Positions 1 through 12,605 of a DNA stretch of 64,000 nt are shown one piece after another. Made by a program: the position numbers and the translations under genes. Within the stretch, counting starts at the first letter, position 1. Every line of letters starts with the position of its first letter. Under the pieces are notes generated by a model that was not told the origin of the DNA, did no database searches, and saw only the letters and a program-made list of their open reading frames with translations. The stretch is from Verpa conica. Lineage: Eukaryota > Ascomycota > Pezizomycetes > Pezizales > Morchellaceae. The DNA is taken from NCBI GenBank assembly GCA_033030425.1, contig JAUFSD010000002.1:2170001-2234000 (forward strand), read 5' to 3'.

Positions 1-2869
1 GGGCGGCGTGTAGGCATTGCTCTATAGTTTGGAGAGTCACGAGGCACGGGTGGTTGTTCTGGGGAGAGCATCGAATTGTAATATTGCTGAGGCTGAGGTA
101 CAGTTTGTGGTGGCTGCGGTGGCGGCGATGTTTGTATTGGTGGTGGGTACTGTCGGTATGGTGCCTGCATAGACTGTGGGGACTGGGGTAATGGAGCAGA
201 GTTTTCCCGGTACACCGTAGGAATTGGCGGGACGTGTGGGAGGTTTAATGCATCTCCTGCACTGCCTCTACGACCGTGGGCCAACTGTGAAGAGGTATAA
301 CGACGTTGATTCATAGTGTATGCGCTCTCGAGTGGTGGGCCAGTTCCGGGTAATGGACCAGTTCGTGGACCGTTGAAAACTGGTGGGGGCGCCCCAACAG
401 CAGGGCTGACGGGTGCCGACCGTGACTGCGCGATATTCCCTGTGCTGTATGATGGATGTATAGAAAGATGTGGTGACTGCGTGTTAACAGTAGGCCTGAA
501 AACACTTGGTCTTCTCATCATATTCCCCATAGTACTCCCAATAGTTGTTCTAGTCCTCTGTAGCGTAGACATAGACCTTGATGGTACCTCGTTTAAAATA
601 TACGGTTCAGTCACTCGAGGAGGCCCTTGCAGGGTCATTAATAGATGATCTGGCAGTGGACGATCATCCTCATTCCTCGGTGTATACGGCGGTGGTGGCG
701 GAACCCAGGCTGTCCCGTCCTCGTTCCGTGTTTCCTGTGGAACAGGATGTTGCGGCAACGGCCTGCCATCAGGTCCAACCACACGAAGATATCGACTCCC
801 GGTAGCCGGCTGTGGTGTATTCCTAGCAGCCGTTGCAGCGCGGTTTAGAGTAGTTCTCGAGCGTGGCTCCCCTTGGGAGTATGGAAGATCTATAGGCTCG
901 ATAGATTCCTCTTCTTCGTATGTACGAGGTCTCTGTGGTGGAGCTGGGCCAGGAGAGGTCCGTGGTGGCGCAGCAGATGGTAGAACGGATGGAATTCGGG
1001 GGACGGGGGGAATATAATTGTTATTACCACCACCACTGCTTTCCGGTGCACCGTGGGGACGCATGCTCTTTCTCCTATCGTTGTTCCTCTTTTGGGCGAC
1101 AGTTCTGCGTCTCACAATATCTACCTCCACCTCGATGTCGTTATGTTGCTCCTCAAGAGTTTCGACCGGTCCTTGGATGCCATCACCAATTTCAATTGTG
1201 ATTACTAACTTCTCTGCTGTTCTGGGGGTCCGTCCGAAATCATATAGTATCACCCGTCCTCCCCCAATTGCCAGAAATTCTTCCTCCCCTCCTTCACCTA
1301 ACATTCCATCTACACCTCCACCAGCTACAGCGACTAGTCTTTCTATCCCGTTGCTGCATTTGACGAACTTGATCCCAGACAGCGCATTTACCTCTCCAAT
1401 TTCCCTTCCTCCAATAAACACGTTCCTCATCTTATCACATAGCACTTGCCATTGAGGCATAACAATCGTTCCTAGTTGACCACTCACCCAATTTGGTGTT
1501 CTTCCAGAGGTACTGTTACTTCTCGATGGAGCATTAGAAGATCCATCTCCATCCTGACTCCCTTCTGCTGGCAACTCTAGCTTTCCAGGAACACCATAAA
1601 CCCACACCTTCCCACCAAAACCAGCAGCTACCATCCTTCCATCCCTAGTGGGCGCAGGTAGTGTAGTTGGTGCTACAACACCCCTTTCATCGCTAGGTCC
1701 CGTGAAATATGTATGTCCATTCCTCAAGTCATCAACTCTGACAGCCCTAAAAGTCTCGTAGACCCGATCATACGTGAATGTCCAGGTATTTTCATTATCA
1801 TCCTGGTCCTCTGGCAACAGACTTGCATGACTACTATCTCTTGAACTCCGTGGGAAAAGAACCTGGGTAGTCCATAGTTGTGCCAAACCCTCAACAGGCA
1901 AGTCTGTTGAAAAATGCTGTGCGGAAACCATGACAGTCGTTGGGGTTTTGCAGTTTAGCGTCGTACCCACTAGTATTGATCCATCTGGTGAAAAGGCTAA
2001 TGTATCAACTGGATCACAGTTCACTGCCCGGCGATCAGTCGGGAGAGCATCTTGGAGTAATGAGTAAACTTCAATGCCGCCATTATAAGCTGCTCCTAGC
2101 ACTTCAGCACCTGGCGACAGCGCAATAGTTCTAGGCGCATTTTCCAGAGGGATGCTCTTCATGAACTGGGCCTTTTTCTGGGTGAGATCGTACAGTGTTA
2201 CAGTGTGATTTGAGCTCAGCACAGCGAGTACGCTCCCATCGTCAACGATAGCTGCGCACACTGGTCTCCTGCTGACCCTCAACTCGCGCTTAACGCAGAT
2301 CTCCTCCGCTGTCAAGTCTAGAACAAATATCCTGCTCGAGCTCAATGCTAGTAGGTGCGTCCCTCTAGGCGAAAACTCGAACCTGAAAGCTTCGCCCCCG
2401 GGAAATGCAGCGGCGGAAGATGAAGCTTGACAGATGAGCTGAATTTCTGTGACCCGTGGTCGAAGCATAGTCTCGAATAGCTCACGGCGCGCTTTCGCTG
2501 TGAACCTTCGGATAAGTCCTGGTAACGAATCATCGGTAGGTTCTTCTGGGACATCGGTCGCACCACACTGCTTCAGCTGGTGAGCATAGAGTAATGGGCT
2601 TCGTGAGGCCTGGTGCCATTTTGAATTGACAAGCGTGAGTGAATCGAAGGTATTCGGGTCAGCCGCGTATAAAATCCTATTTTGGTTGCCTCGTTAGATC
2701 CCTTGGAGCTCAGTGCAGAGGAAAACGTAGAATAAACAACGCACTCCTGTATGATCTCCCTCGGTAGTACTTCAAACGCAGATAATGGTGCCTTCTCCTT
2801 CCCCTTGCCCTTACGATCCGGTGTAGTTTGCTTCAGAGGCAGCGGTTTCTTTCGTATTGGTGAGTTCAT
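1..2869 (-). CDS. F-box-like / WD40-type propeller protein, C-terminus beyond window
   Basis: Exon 1 is 2745-2869; a 68-nt intron (GTGCGT donor, CTAAC branch site) leads to exon 2 from 2676, which stays open to the window edge, about 933 codons in view. The N-terminus is basic, followed by an F-box-like stretch (LPREIIQEILYAADPNTFDS, then LTLVNSKWHQASRSPLLYAH). A region with propeller-like repeats follows (FEFSPRGTHLLALSSSRIFV, LAFSPDGSILVG). The C-terminal part is Pro/Ser/Arg-rich and probably disordered. The layout resembles the fungal DUF7165-type proteins, but that assignment is from memory. If the F-box is real, the role would be substrate recruitment to an SCF ubiquitin ligase (inference). 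The 3' end is missing. Confidence 0.7.
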
Positions 2870-5800
2870 TGCTGCAGTCTTGTCCCTGGTACTTGATGGG
2901 GTGTGTTTCTAGAAGGACGAGAGGAGGCAGTAAAGTAGGCCAGATGAGGGCAACGGGGAGATAAAAAGGTTACGGCGGATAAAGCATCACCTAGCAATCA
3001 AAGGGGCTTCAGAATCAGAATCAGAATCGGGGGTGTGTTGGACAGGGGACAGACAGACGGACGGACACGGATTTACGTTTGAGGGTGAATACACCTAGTA
3101 GAGGTAGGTACAGGAAAACAAATATAACAAGAGCTGATCTAACTCTGCTGCTTTGAGCCTGACTGTACTTTAGGATTTAATTTTTGAAGCCCTTCTTACC
3201 ATTTATCCACTTTGTTCCCCATGACTGGATCTCACGATTCCCTCCGTGCCTTTGAATCTTATTATCTAATCCCCCCTTTCATGAAACATCATCCGGCCTG
3301 TTTTTCTGCCCATCAGATCACAATAACGAGCCGCGTATTTCCTCATTCGGTGGCTATAAGCAAATTAGAATAATGCCCCCAAGACTTCCCCCCACCTGTC
3401 TGTGTGCCACTACTATTTTCAGTGATCGGCATGCTCTGTGCCCTGCTTCAGGTTTTACCTGATTGGGTCTCTTATGTGGCGTGTAACCCATTCATTGCCC
3501 AAAAGCTCTCCCGCTGATGCAGCCGAACGGCCCCGAAAAACAAACTCGCCGCCCCCAACTGCATGGAGACTCATCGGCCGAAGAGAACGACCGACTCCGA
3601 ATATGTATTGTGGATCTTGAGCTCTATTCCTGTTTCGAGAACACAAACAGTTAGCCCAGTGCTGTACCCTTCGTAGTACTTCTACTTCTTTGTTGCCAGT
3701 GATACCTTCTGTGTAACTGTGCCAGCCGGTGGGGAGTTCTACCTGCCTGATCCCAGATTTCCCTTGCCTTCAGACCTATACTTCTGCGTTACTTGTCAGA
3801 TTTCAAGCAGCAGTACCAGACGGCATGAAAAACAGTCCCAACAAGGTCCTATTGTCCGATGAACTTCCCTGAGTAGAGCAAGGTCCAGGCAGCCACCAAC
3901 ATGACGCCGTAATCATATTCAGAAGATACACATAACCTAGCTGTTGGCTTTGCTGATTAAGCTGTAGCTACATATATGTTTGTATTTCTTTAATCTCCTT
4001 CACAATTGAGGCCGAAATGAAGTTTCATGGTAGCGGAGCTACCAAGCCTTCGGGGGAGCCCGGGGGAGTCCCTGAGTGATTGCCCTGGGCCTGATGGGGT
4101 CGTAGAGTGGCAATACGCAGACTATTTTATACCTAAAATTTAAATTCTAGATATAGGCAAGGCTGTTACGTCAATTGAGAGCCACAGAAACCGAGGCCAT
4201 CATGAGGGTCGAGTGAGTCATGATAAGTGCTCTATTGATCTGTGGATAGCTCATGAGCCAAACCTACATATGTTCCTTACGGCACTTACTAAGAGCTAGA
4301 GTAATTACTATCCAGGACATATAAGCTAGAAAGGCGTCCTTAATTAAAACCTGTTAAAATAGGACTCTGACCGTACTAGGAAGGTATGTATATGGGTTTT
4401 TACTAGAGTGTGTAAATTTATCATTGAACGTCTTTTTACAATACATGCAGACAATACTTATTCACATTCCACACCTTCACTAGGTCCAACAGCCAAGAGT
4501 CAACTAGCAGCTATCAAACACCAACTGCTTGGACACTGCGTGTTGAAAACTGTTAAATAACTATCGATTGTCATCATATCCGGTCTAGATGTGGCGCAGT
4601 GAGGTGAGTTATGGTGCGGTCGGTGCATTTACCTATGCTTGCGCCGGGTACTGCACCGTTAAGTGCCTGGGGATACGCATCTCCTATTTTAATAACAAAG
4701 TTGGGTGCATGGGTGGATCAAGGTATCCCAGCCTATTTAGCGATTTATTTGCCCGTATATGCAAGGTATAGTAGGGATAGGGAGAAAAGAATGGGTTTCT
4801 TACAACCGAGGAATCTCACTTATCAACGGGTAAGCCGGCAGGGTGTGGGCTCTGCAAAAACTTCATCTCTGCATCTCGAGATAAAGTTATGCCCTATTTA
4901 TTGGCCCGCCTCTGAAACGATCAGTGCCTAAGCTTTGAAAGTGAGAGTTACTAGCGTATCACGCAGACGGGGTGGGCATTTCCCCGCTTTAATTGTATGG
5001 AGCACGAGGAGCTACAGGCATTATACACAGCCCTGTCCCCGGAGAAAAAAAAACTAAATGACCCGATGGTGAGATTCGCAGACGCGAGCCGAGCATAACA
5101 AGAAAGACAGAAGATTTCTCCTATTGACTGGGTAAAAATGCCCTCGATGCAGGTCCTCCCGCAGAGTAGTTTCGATACGCGCTTGGTCTGCATACGCGGT
5201 AAAGGTTAGCAAACCGCGCGTATAATATGTACTAGCTACTCATGGCGTAGATGGAGTTGCCACCGCCACCCTAACCCATATTGATTTCTGATGGTGTAGT
5301 AGGTGACGTATTCGAACTAAAACTAGGTAGTTTTAGGCTAAATGTAGCAAGTCTATTGGAAGGTAGTATCTGAGGGTTTATGTACCAGTAAAATGACAAG
5401 ATTTAGAGCGCTGTTTTTTTTTTTTTTTTTGTTTTATTCATTAATTACATTTAGAGCCCTGTAAATTAGCCCTCATAATAGAGTCAAGACTGAAAGCTAG
5501 GTAGAGATGTACCCCTTACCCTCTCAGTTATGAGTAATGACCACAATAAGGCGAAAGGTTAGAACCATAGTCTAAACGTACTATTATCTACTCAAACTTC
5601 ATTACTAGAAACCAAAAGCCTATAAAGACTACAGAATGTAGTATATATTTGGGCTTTTTATGAAAGGGAGGTATGTGTTTCATCCAAGTGTACAGATATT
5701 GACCATAACCATGTAATCTAAACACTTCATGATATAAATGCCTGGTTTTTCTAGTGTAGTACACAGCCTAGCAGCTGCATCGTAAGAGTTTGGGCCAAGG

Positions 5801-5973
5801 GGAAAATATAGGGTATAAAGGGTGAGGATCGGGGAGAGATATTCCACAAAGTAAAGTAGATAACTGAGGTTTTTGCAGTAAGTGAAAAAGTAACAATGAT
5901 GAAAATGCATCTAAGATCAAAATGACTTGGATCATTATCTAAACCTAGCTTTTGTACACTGTACTCGGAAAAA
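2870..5973. other. AT-rich intergenic region
   Basis: About 3.1 kb between the start of the propeller gene and the stop of SWT1. The first 300 bp hold simple AGAATC repeats (about 3010-3030), probably promoter or 5' UTR of the propeller gene. The rest has only short frames without recognisable coding character. A small retroposed insert at 5401-5462 is listed separately. Confidence 0.6.
5401..5462 (-). mobile_element. Tiny poly(A) retroposon insert with target-site duplication (type A1)
   Basis: A 34-nt insert (5415-5448) reads on the minus strand GTAATTAATGAATAAAAC followed by a poly(A) run. It is flanked by 14-bp direct repeats, ATTTAGAGCGCTGT at 5401-5414 and ATTTAGAGCCCTGT at 5449-5462, with one mismatch. 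The same 3' end occurs in the insert at 40375-40452. Poly(A) tail plus direct repeat is the hallmark of target-primed reverse transcription, so this looks like a severely 5'-truncated non-LTR copy. Confidence 0.65.
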
Positions 5974-8271
5974 TCACTCAGCTGCGAGTCCTATGTCTAC
6001 TAATGCAGTCCTCCACTGGTCAACCGTATACAAATTGGTATCAGTCTGTTTCTCAGATGAGAGAATCCTCTTCCAGATAAAATCCCACATCTCAATCCAC
6101 TTCTTAACCTCCTTCATTGTAGGCCCAATAGCACTCGACTTATCAACTTCAGTCCAGTAAATCCATTCTGACCAGCATCGATTCAATCCGCCGCTTTTGA
6201 AAACTTGGCTATAATCTGCCGGTAAGTAGTGATGGAATACCAGGACCCAGTAAGTGTGGAAGAACTTTTCTAAGTCGATGATGCTGCGGACTTGTTTCTC
6301 TGGGCAGTAGTTAAGGGCTTCGAGGGTGTAATGAGTTTTCCTAGGTAGTTTATCTTGTGCGCACTCTTTTAGTAGCGGGATAAGATTGGTAACCAGCTCT
6401 GCGGAAATTCTCCGAAGGAGGTCATTAAGGTTACTTTTAATTTCCGCATCACTCTTGTCATTTCGTGTAGTTGCTTCTGGTTCGAGGGATGATCTCGTTA
6501 TTCTAAGGGGGGGTCTAGCGAGCTTAATGGCCTGGGTGCTGCGCTGAGGTCTCGGTACCATGTTCTTAACAGCATATATAGAGGCTTCTAGGCCACCTCT
6601 AGTAGTGCTTTGAGGGTCCCTTCTATTCTCCTTGATCCCATATGGATAATCGATCTCGTTTTGGGTAGTAATGGGATAAAAGGCTGGTTGAATAATTTGT
6701 CGGTTTTCATCGGCTGTATTATAGGTCGGCTGCATATGTGAAAAATTCGGCCTATGAATAGAAAGGGTATTGACCTGGTGGTTTATAGGAATACTAGGAG
6801 GTGTATAATCACAGGCTGGGTTATATACAAGGTTTGTAGGATTTGCTAGAGGTGAATTTTGTGGGTGGGAGAACGGTTCTCTCGAATCTTTTGTGCTTGT
6901 GGGGTTCCCAAGGATACGCGTGAGAATAGATTCAGCAGTGTGAACATCGCTAGTAATAGTCACCGTTTTTATATCTAGAATCGTTGTTAATATATTAAAT
7001 CAGTATTGTATTTAATTGATAACAAAGAAACTCTAACATACCGTGAACCATTGCTTGAACGCAAAGGTTCCTGTCGTTGGACAAAAGAATTGTCCCATGA
7101 CTGGTACCAAAATAACTATAGATAATTAACCTCAAATAAGTAAGAGAAGAGAGTATGCTATAAAGTTTTGGTAACCCGAATTAAGGCTGACAAGCTGGAA
7201 GGGATATATAAATTTGACCTCATTGTTTGATTGGCCAGAGTGGAGGGGGTAATTCCTAAGTGCTGAATTCAAAGGGTGTAGGCATTTTTCAGTAATTGGT
7301 TGCTTACCGACAACATTCAAGAATCGCAGCATCTCCACGAACATTAGAATCCTCACATTCCCCCTTGGTCTGGCCCCAAACACCAGGATCAAGTCTACCA
7401 AACGCCTCAAACGCCCAATTGATGGCACTTCTAGCAAACTTCCCAATGTCAAGACTTCCCCGTTTGTGAGGGTTTTTTTTAAGGCCATCGAGTTCCTGGA
7501 TAGTGGCCCACGGCATGACAACAACATTCTTCCGGTGAGGGTGAGACTTAACAAGGTTATCAACTAGTTGAAGATGGGAAATAATGAAACTCGTATCGAT
7601 GATAAGCAAGCAAGATGGCCGGGCAATGCGAGATTTAGAGACCATAGGTCTGAGTCCAGGTTTCAACTATTCCTGTTAAATATCTCGAAGCAGAGGGGTT
7701 TTTACTGAGAGACACTTACATCAGCATACTCACTCACTCCCCCAGCCTGGCGTTCGGTTCTGGTGAACTCAGCAATCATTTTGATAATACCAGGATCATT
7801 CAGATCCATCATAACAACGTCACCATCGTCATCCAGTACTGTATCCGAGTTTTGAATGCCGGGGATGTCATCATGAACTGGTTGTTTTTGTGGAGCCCAA
7901 ATATGCCTTGTTGTATTATGATTATAAATGGCAGAATTGTCTACATCACGGGGGTTCTGTTTAGGATGAATAGGGTTGGCATCTCCCTGTATCCCGTAAT
8001 TCCGTGTCATGTTGAGTGAGAGCGTTGGGTCTGGGCTCATATCTTTCGTATAATGATTAGAGTTGTTTGCATCACTAGGTGATATATTTCCGTTGGAAAC
8101 GGTAGAAAACGGCACAGTTCTCTTGTTTTTTGTAGTAGTCGCCCACCTTGAAGCACTAAGGTCGTTCTTGGGGTTTGATGATCCCGAGGCGGTACTGACA
8201 GCAGTTGAAGGTCTCCACAAAGGCTCGGTGGCAAAAGCTGTTTTGCCTCTGGAACTACTGTTGACCTCCAT
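5974..8271 (-). CDS. SWT1: SWT1-like PIN-domain endoribonuclease
   Basis: Four exons join in phase: 7720-8271, 7308-7666, 7042-7115 and 5974-6974, giving 661 aa. The N-terminal third is low-complexity and Ser/Asn-rich. The PIN domain follows, with the expected acidic motifs: LIIDTSFII, ATIQELDGLKK, NVRGDAAILECCR and TILLSNDRNLCVQAMVH; the last two are split by introns. The C-terminal domain (LNDLLRRISAELVTNLIPLL to WKRILSS) matches the helical C-terminal domain of the Swt1 family. Swt1 is a nuclear RNA endonuclease in mRNA quality control that works near nuclear pores (family knowledge). The four acidic residues suggest an active enzyme. It is transcribed divergently from the Y14 gene. Confidence 0.85.
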
Positions 8272-9131
8272 TTCTAGTACTAGACTTCTATACTTTAGAA
8301 CTAGGTTTGAGATTTATGATGAATAAAGAGGGTAGATGATACGCAAGAGGTGTTAAGTGGTAGTGCCGTGAAATGACTATCAATACTATGAGATTTGAGA
8401 AATGAGGGAATTTAGTTTAGAGATCGTTCATACCGTAAGAAGTCACGAGATCTTCGAAGAGAAGTCTGGATGGGTGAAAACAGTGAGCAAGAGGGTATTT
8501 GATGTATGGGAGTATGTGATTGGTGTAGGGAGAAACAAGGATGTAGAGTCGAGAATGATGGAGAACTCTTGGTGAGGGAATACGGGAATGGTACAGAGGG
8601 AGGGGACAGAAGGACAAGCGAAGTGCGAGTTGAAAAACAAGCCAATCGGAACCAGGTAAGAGAGGGCTCGTAGTGATTTGGCCTTATGAACAGGGTAAAA
8701 GCCACCACTATCTGGGGGGTTTTTCAAGCGTTACCACACATGAGTAACGAGGGCAACCCACTACAGAGCTCGAGTGATATGGGATGATGGACGGCCGTAC
8801 AAGCACATGTAAGTACAGTACATATAGATACATGTATTTAATTTTCTCTGCTGGGCTCTCACATCTTGAGGGCCGGGTAACTATTTCTGTGTAGTACAGC
8901 CGGGTAACGTCTTAGGCCTACATGTGTGGAACAGGTTTGTTGTCCCCACATAGACATGTCCCTAGCCAAGACCTGAGCCTCCTCGACTGCCAACGCCTGT
9001 TTTATCACCATCACAACCCCCCCTCAAACTCTGTACTCTTCGATCGCTATAAACAAAACTTAATATATATCTCCTCTCCGAAAATTTCAAATTATAGCGT
9101 TGAAATTTCGTAATTAACGCAAACCTACACT
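8272..9131. promoter_or_regulatory. Divergent promoter region between SWT1 and Y14
   Basis: 860 bp between two outward-facing starts. Overlapping open frames on the minus strand (8412-8727) have no domain or splice signals and look like chance. A short TATATATAT run lies about 70 bp before the Y14 start. No further element is recognised. Confidence 0.45.
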
Positions 9132-9869
9132 ATGGAAGACGATGAGATGCGCGATGTGCCTTCTACTGAAGAACACACTGAGGATGTAGGCGCGTCAAAA
9201 TCAGGCCCCCCTCCAGAAACTGGCGCTGGGGCACCAGCTGTAAGATCCATTGAAGGTTGGATTGTGCTCGTGACCAACGTGCACGAAGAGGCGAGTGAGG
9301 AGGATCTACAGGAACGGTTTGGAGAGTATGGAGATATTCAGAATCTACATTTGAATCTTGATCGGAGGACAGGTTACGTCAAGGTATGCAATTTCAATTT
9401 TATCTTCCTTTTTATATGGTCATCTTAGCTACGAAAAAAAAGACTATTGCTATCTGGGCTACGAAGCTGGATAACTTGAGCACTGCGCCTTTTTATATAT
9501 AATTATTCTAAGGGTTAATAATTAATCATCTTTTCTTTCCACTTATAGGGGTATGCATTAATAGAATACTCTACCCTCGCCGAAGCCCGTGAAGCAATCG
9601 CCCAAACAGACAACACAAAGCTTCTCGATCAAACCATCTACGCAGACTTTGCCTTCGTTCGCCCACCCCCTGGCCACAACAACTCTAATCGTGGCAGCGG
9701 TGGCGGCGGGAGGGCTACGGGAGCACATAGTAGGCGTGGTAGGGGTAGTGGAGACAGGGGGGGTCGGAGTTCAGCAAGGTCGAGGAGCAAATCTCCCGGT
9801 GCAGAAGTAGCCGAGGCGGGGGAACCGGCGCCGGCTGTCCCGGAAAGCATTGAGAACAGAATCGGGTAG
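9132..9869 (+). CDS. RBM8A: RNA-binding protein Y14 (RBM8A), exon-junction complex
   Basis: Exons 9132-9383 and 9549-9869 give 190 aa. A short acidic N-terminus is followed by one RRM (about residues 42-120): RNP2 GWIVLVTNV, and RNP1 GYVKGYALIEY, which the single 165-nt intron cuts exactly between K and G. An RS/RG-rich tail follows ([19 protein letters not shown]). In Y14 the RRM surface binds Mago rather than RNA, forming the EJC core with eIF4A3 (family knowledge). The extra N- and C-terminal length is normal for the family. Confidence 0.9.
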
Positions 9870-10660
9870 CCGGGCTGTTGTATGTTATTAGCGACTGGAA
9901 TTTCAAACCACACATGGAGATTCCTCTTTCCCTGGCTCTAGTTTGGCGACACTGGTCCTTTATTCCGCGTATCGTGTATTAATATTATTTCTTGAGCACC
10001 AACCAAAACTATTATGAGCCTAGAGAATATCTTTTGGGAAAAGGGATATGGGAGTTTTTCAGGGCTCTGGAATAGAGATTAGTTAGTCTCGGGGATGGGG
10101 ATGAAGGTGGTATGTGAAGGGAAGATTGAGTGTAGGGATGTAAATTTTTACTAAAAATTGAATAACAAGAAGGTGCACTTTAACACTAGATTTGGGTTGC
10201 ACATATCAACTGGAAATCTGCAAGCTTTTGCATCCACCCTGGAGCAGTTCTTTATCCTAGTTAAGCTAAAGGTCTTGGCAGCGCAGCGAGTGAGTTTAAA
10301 TGACGCAGTCGAGGCAGGTTTTTTTTTTTGTTTATTTCGTTATGTGTATGGGAGGGGTATATGTACATCTAGCTCGCGGGGTCTTTCACTTGGTAAAGTA
10401 GTATGGGCTTTTCGGAATCTTTCGACTAAAACTAAGCTAAAAAAAACGGTAGTTGTGCTAAGTAAGCATCTTTAGAGTATAGTTTATACGACACGAATTC
10501 TCTAACGGAAAAAGTGGCTAGAAATTATCGGGAATGTTTAAAGGAAAATAGTAAGAGATATCCTCGCAGATATCATATCAATACCAAGAAAATAGACCAA
10601 AGGAATCAAAACAACATACTGTCGGCGAAAGTAGACCAACCCGCGCTGTAAACACAGCAG
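9870..10660. other. Intergenic, 3' regions of two convergent genes
   Basis: Contains the 3' UTRs of the Y14 gene (+) and the deaminase gene (-). A T-run followed by TTTGTTTATTTCG at about 10319-10340 resembles the poly(A)-type inserts found elsewhere in this window, but no convincing direct repeats flank it. Nothing else is recognised. Confidence 0.5.
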
Positions 10661-12164
10661 CTAGCGCTCAGTCGGTACCCGCCAATCAGCCAGTGCATAC
10701 ATTCCCATTGGATTTTTTCGATCAACAAAACTGGTTGTTTTAGTCAACGTAGATCTCTGTTTCAGATCAAGTCGATGCTTGCGAAGGGTTTTTTCGAGCA
10801 CATCGTCCATAAGTTTCGATACTCGTTCATGAACAATCCTCTCAGTGACTAATGGGGATGCCTCTGGGGACCTCCAACCTGCAATCATCTTGCTATTAAA
10901 GGCCGTAATAATGATGGCAACATCTGGGTTTTCCTTCATGAGACCATCGAGAAAGACCTGACACATGAAACAGCTTGGCTTAGAAACCCCAAGCTGGACT
11001 TTCAGACTCCTCCCCTTTTGGTGATTGTTAGACCAGTACTTTTTCAGGAGATAAAAGGCAAGAGTGCATTCGCAGTGTACAGATGTTTTGATCTGTTTTT
11101 GCTCTGTTGAGCTTCTAGGATTTGGCGCGGGTGATTTCATCTGTGGAAAGATAGAAGATAGAAGATTCTGAGAAACTACGATTTTTGCACTCCGAGATCT
11201 AGCCCACGCGTTGAGAACCGTCGCTGGATGTATAGAGACATAAACATCAAGAGATTCTGGAGATAAAACCTATACGAGGTGAATTGTAAATAAAAAAATG
11301 ATTCTGGATATAGAAGTCAATAGTGGATGCGAAAGGAAATACCTCCTCAATCGTCACAGAATACTTCCCACATCTTTTTAATTCGGATATCTCGTTGACG
11401 AGCATTCGAATTGCCAATTCGTAGTCACCGAGTTTTCTAATGCGGTGCAACAGGACTTCATCAAGGATAAGGTAAACATTAGGGGTCATTGCTATAGCCC
11501 ACGAAAGCCTGATGAGAGTCCCGAGGTTATTTTCACCAGGGGCAGGTTTCTCCATATTAATTCTAATACCGTCAAAAATCCGGGTGAAGAATTGCTTCAT
11601 AGTCTCATTCTTTGGAAAGAAATATTCAGGAATCAATTTCCTAAGCGAGACCTCGACATCCATAGTGTAAGGGTCAACAACTATACGGTAATGACCCAAA
11701 CTCTTATGGAGAGTATTCAGACGGTGGTAAATTTTAATGAGACGTTTGTTGATCTTAATACCACAATTGAGGATGACGCTGCGTAGAATATCCGTCCGGC
11801 ACAAACTCTTTGCCGGTTCGTCTGTAGCAGCGAGAGCACGTTTTAAGATACCATCGATGTATTCACGCTCTTGCTGGTTGCACGGCTCGTTTTTTGCATA
11901 ATAGATGGCAACTTTCTGGGGAGATCTGATGAGGGAGATTGCACCAACATCATGAGAGTCTCTAGTGATAAGAAGAAGAGTAAGACGATCTAACAACCGC
12001 ATACCGGGATGCTTATTGTAAAGCAGTTGGGCTGGAGTATGATGACCGAGTTGTTTATACTTTCCATGGTGGTATATGAGGGACAGAGTGTTCACCTGAT
12101 CATCGAGCGAGACAGCTTGTGGTGTTGATATTAATAGCTGGTCGATTTTAGGAGGTGAAGACAT
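10661..12164 (-). CDS. OTT_1508-like zinc-dependent nucleic-acid deaminase
   Basis: Exons 11343-12164 and 10661-11269 join in phase 0 across a 73-nt intron, giving 476 aa. The N-terminal ~270 residues are helical and lack a known motif, as is usual for this fungal family. The C-terminal part carries the deaminase zinc site: an H-x-E element in KTSVHCECTLAFYLLKKYW and the cysteine pair in GVSKPSCFMCQVFLDGL. OTT_1508-like deaminases share the cytidine-deaminase/APOBEC fold; their substrates in fungi are unknown, with nucleic-acid editing or defence proposed from comparative work. All expected zinc ligands and the catalytic Glu are present, so the enzyme looks intact. Confidence 0.75.
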
Positions 12165-12605
12165 TTTAGGTGATGGGGCTGCGGAAAGGAGTGATGTGTA
12201 TCAGCCTGTACTTAATTGAGGGTGACGTAGTTCAGTGAATATGTCCAATGAATGGGGTTGTTTCCAGGCCTTGGCATGGGGAACGAGTGAGGCCAAGTGA
12301 TTAGAGGTAGATTTCGACAGGGCTGTCAGAACAAACAGAAGCACCCTCTTCGCATAGAATAGTAAATAGATACATGTAACACACGTACATGTAATGCGTT
12401 GGTATGAGATTGGCTCTAGAATACGAGAGCGGGACCATGGTGGAAACAAGTTTCCACGCGCCACCAGTCGGAACTAACCGGCCCTGTCAGGTGGCTGGCT
12501 CCATCATCAGCGAGAAACATGCCTACCCCACTTCCCCGCCTACTAAATCATCTCTTGTTCAATCATACGCGTAGAAACAGCCCAATCTTCAGGAATTACC
12601 GAAAT
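12165..12605. promoter_or_regulatory. Divergent promoter region, deaminase / RidA
   Basis: About 440 bp between the two starts. The frame at 12201-12464 (-) has no recognisable features. No regulatory element can be named. Confidence 0.4.

Noticed and set aside
7132..7563. 143-aa minus frame overlapping SWT1
   Set aside because: It runs through an intron and a PIN-encoding exon in the wrong frame; the spliced SWT1 model explains the region.
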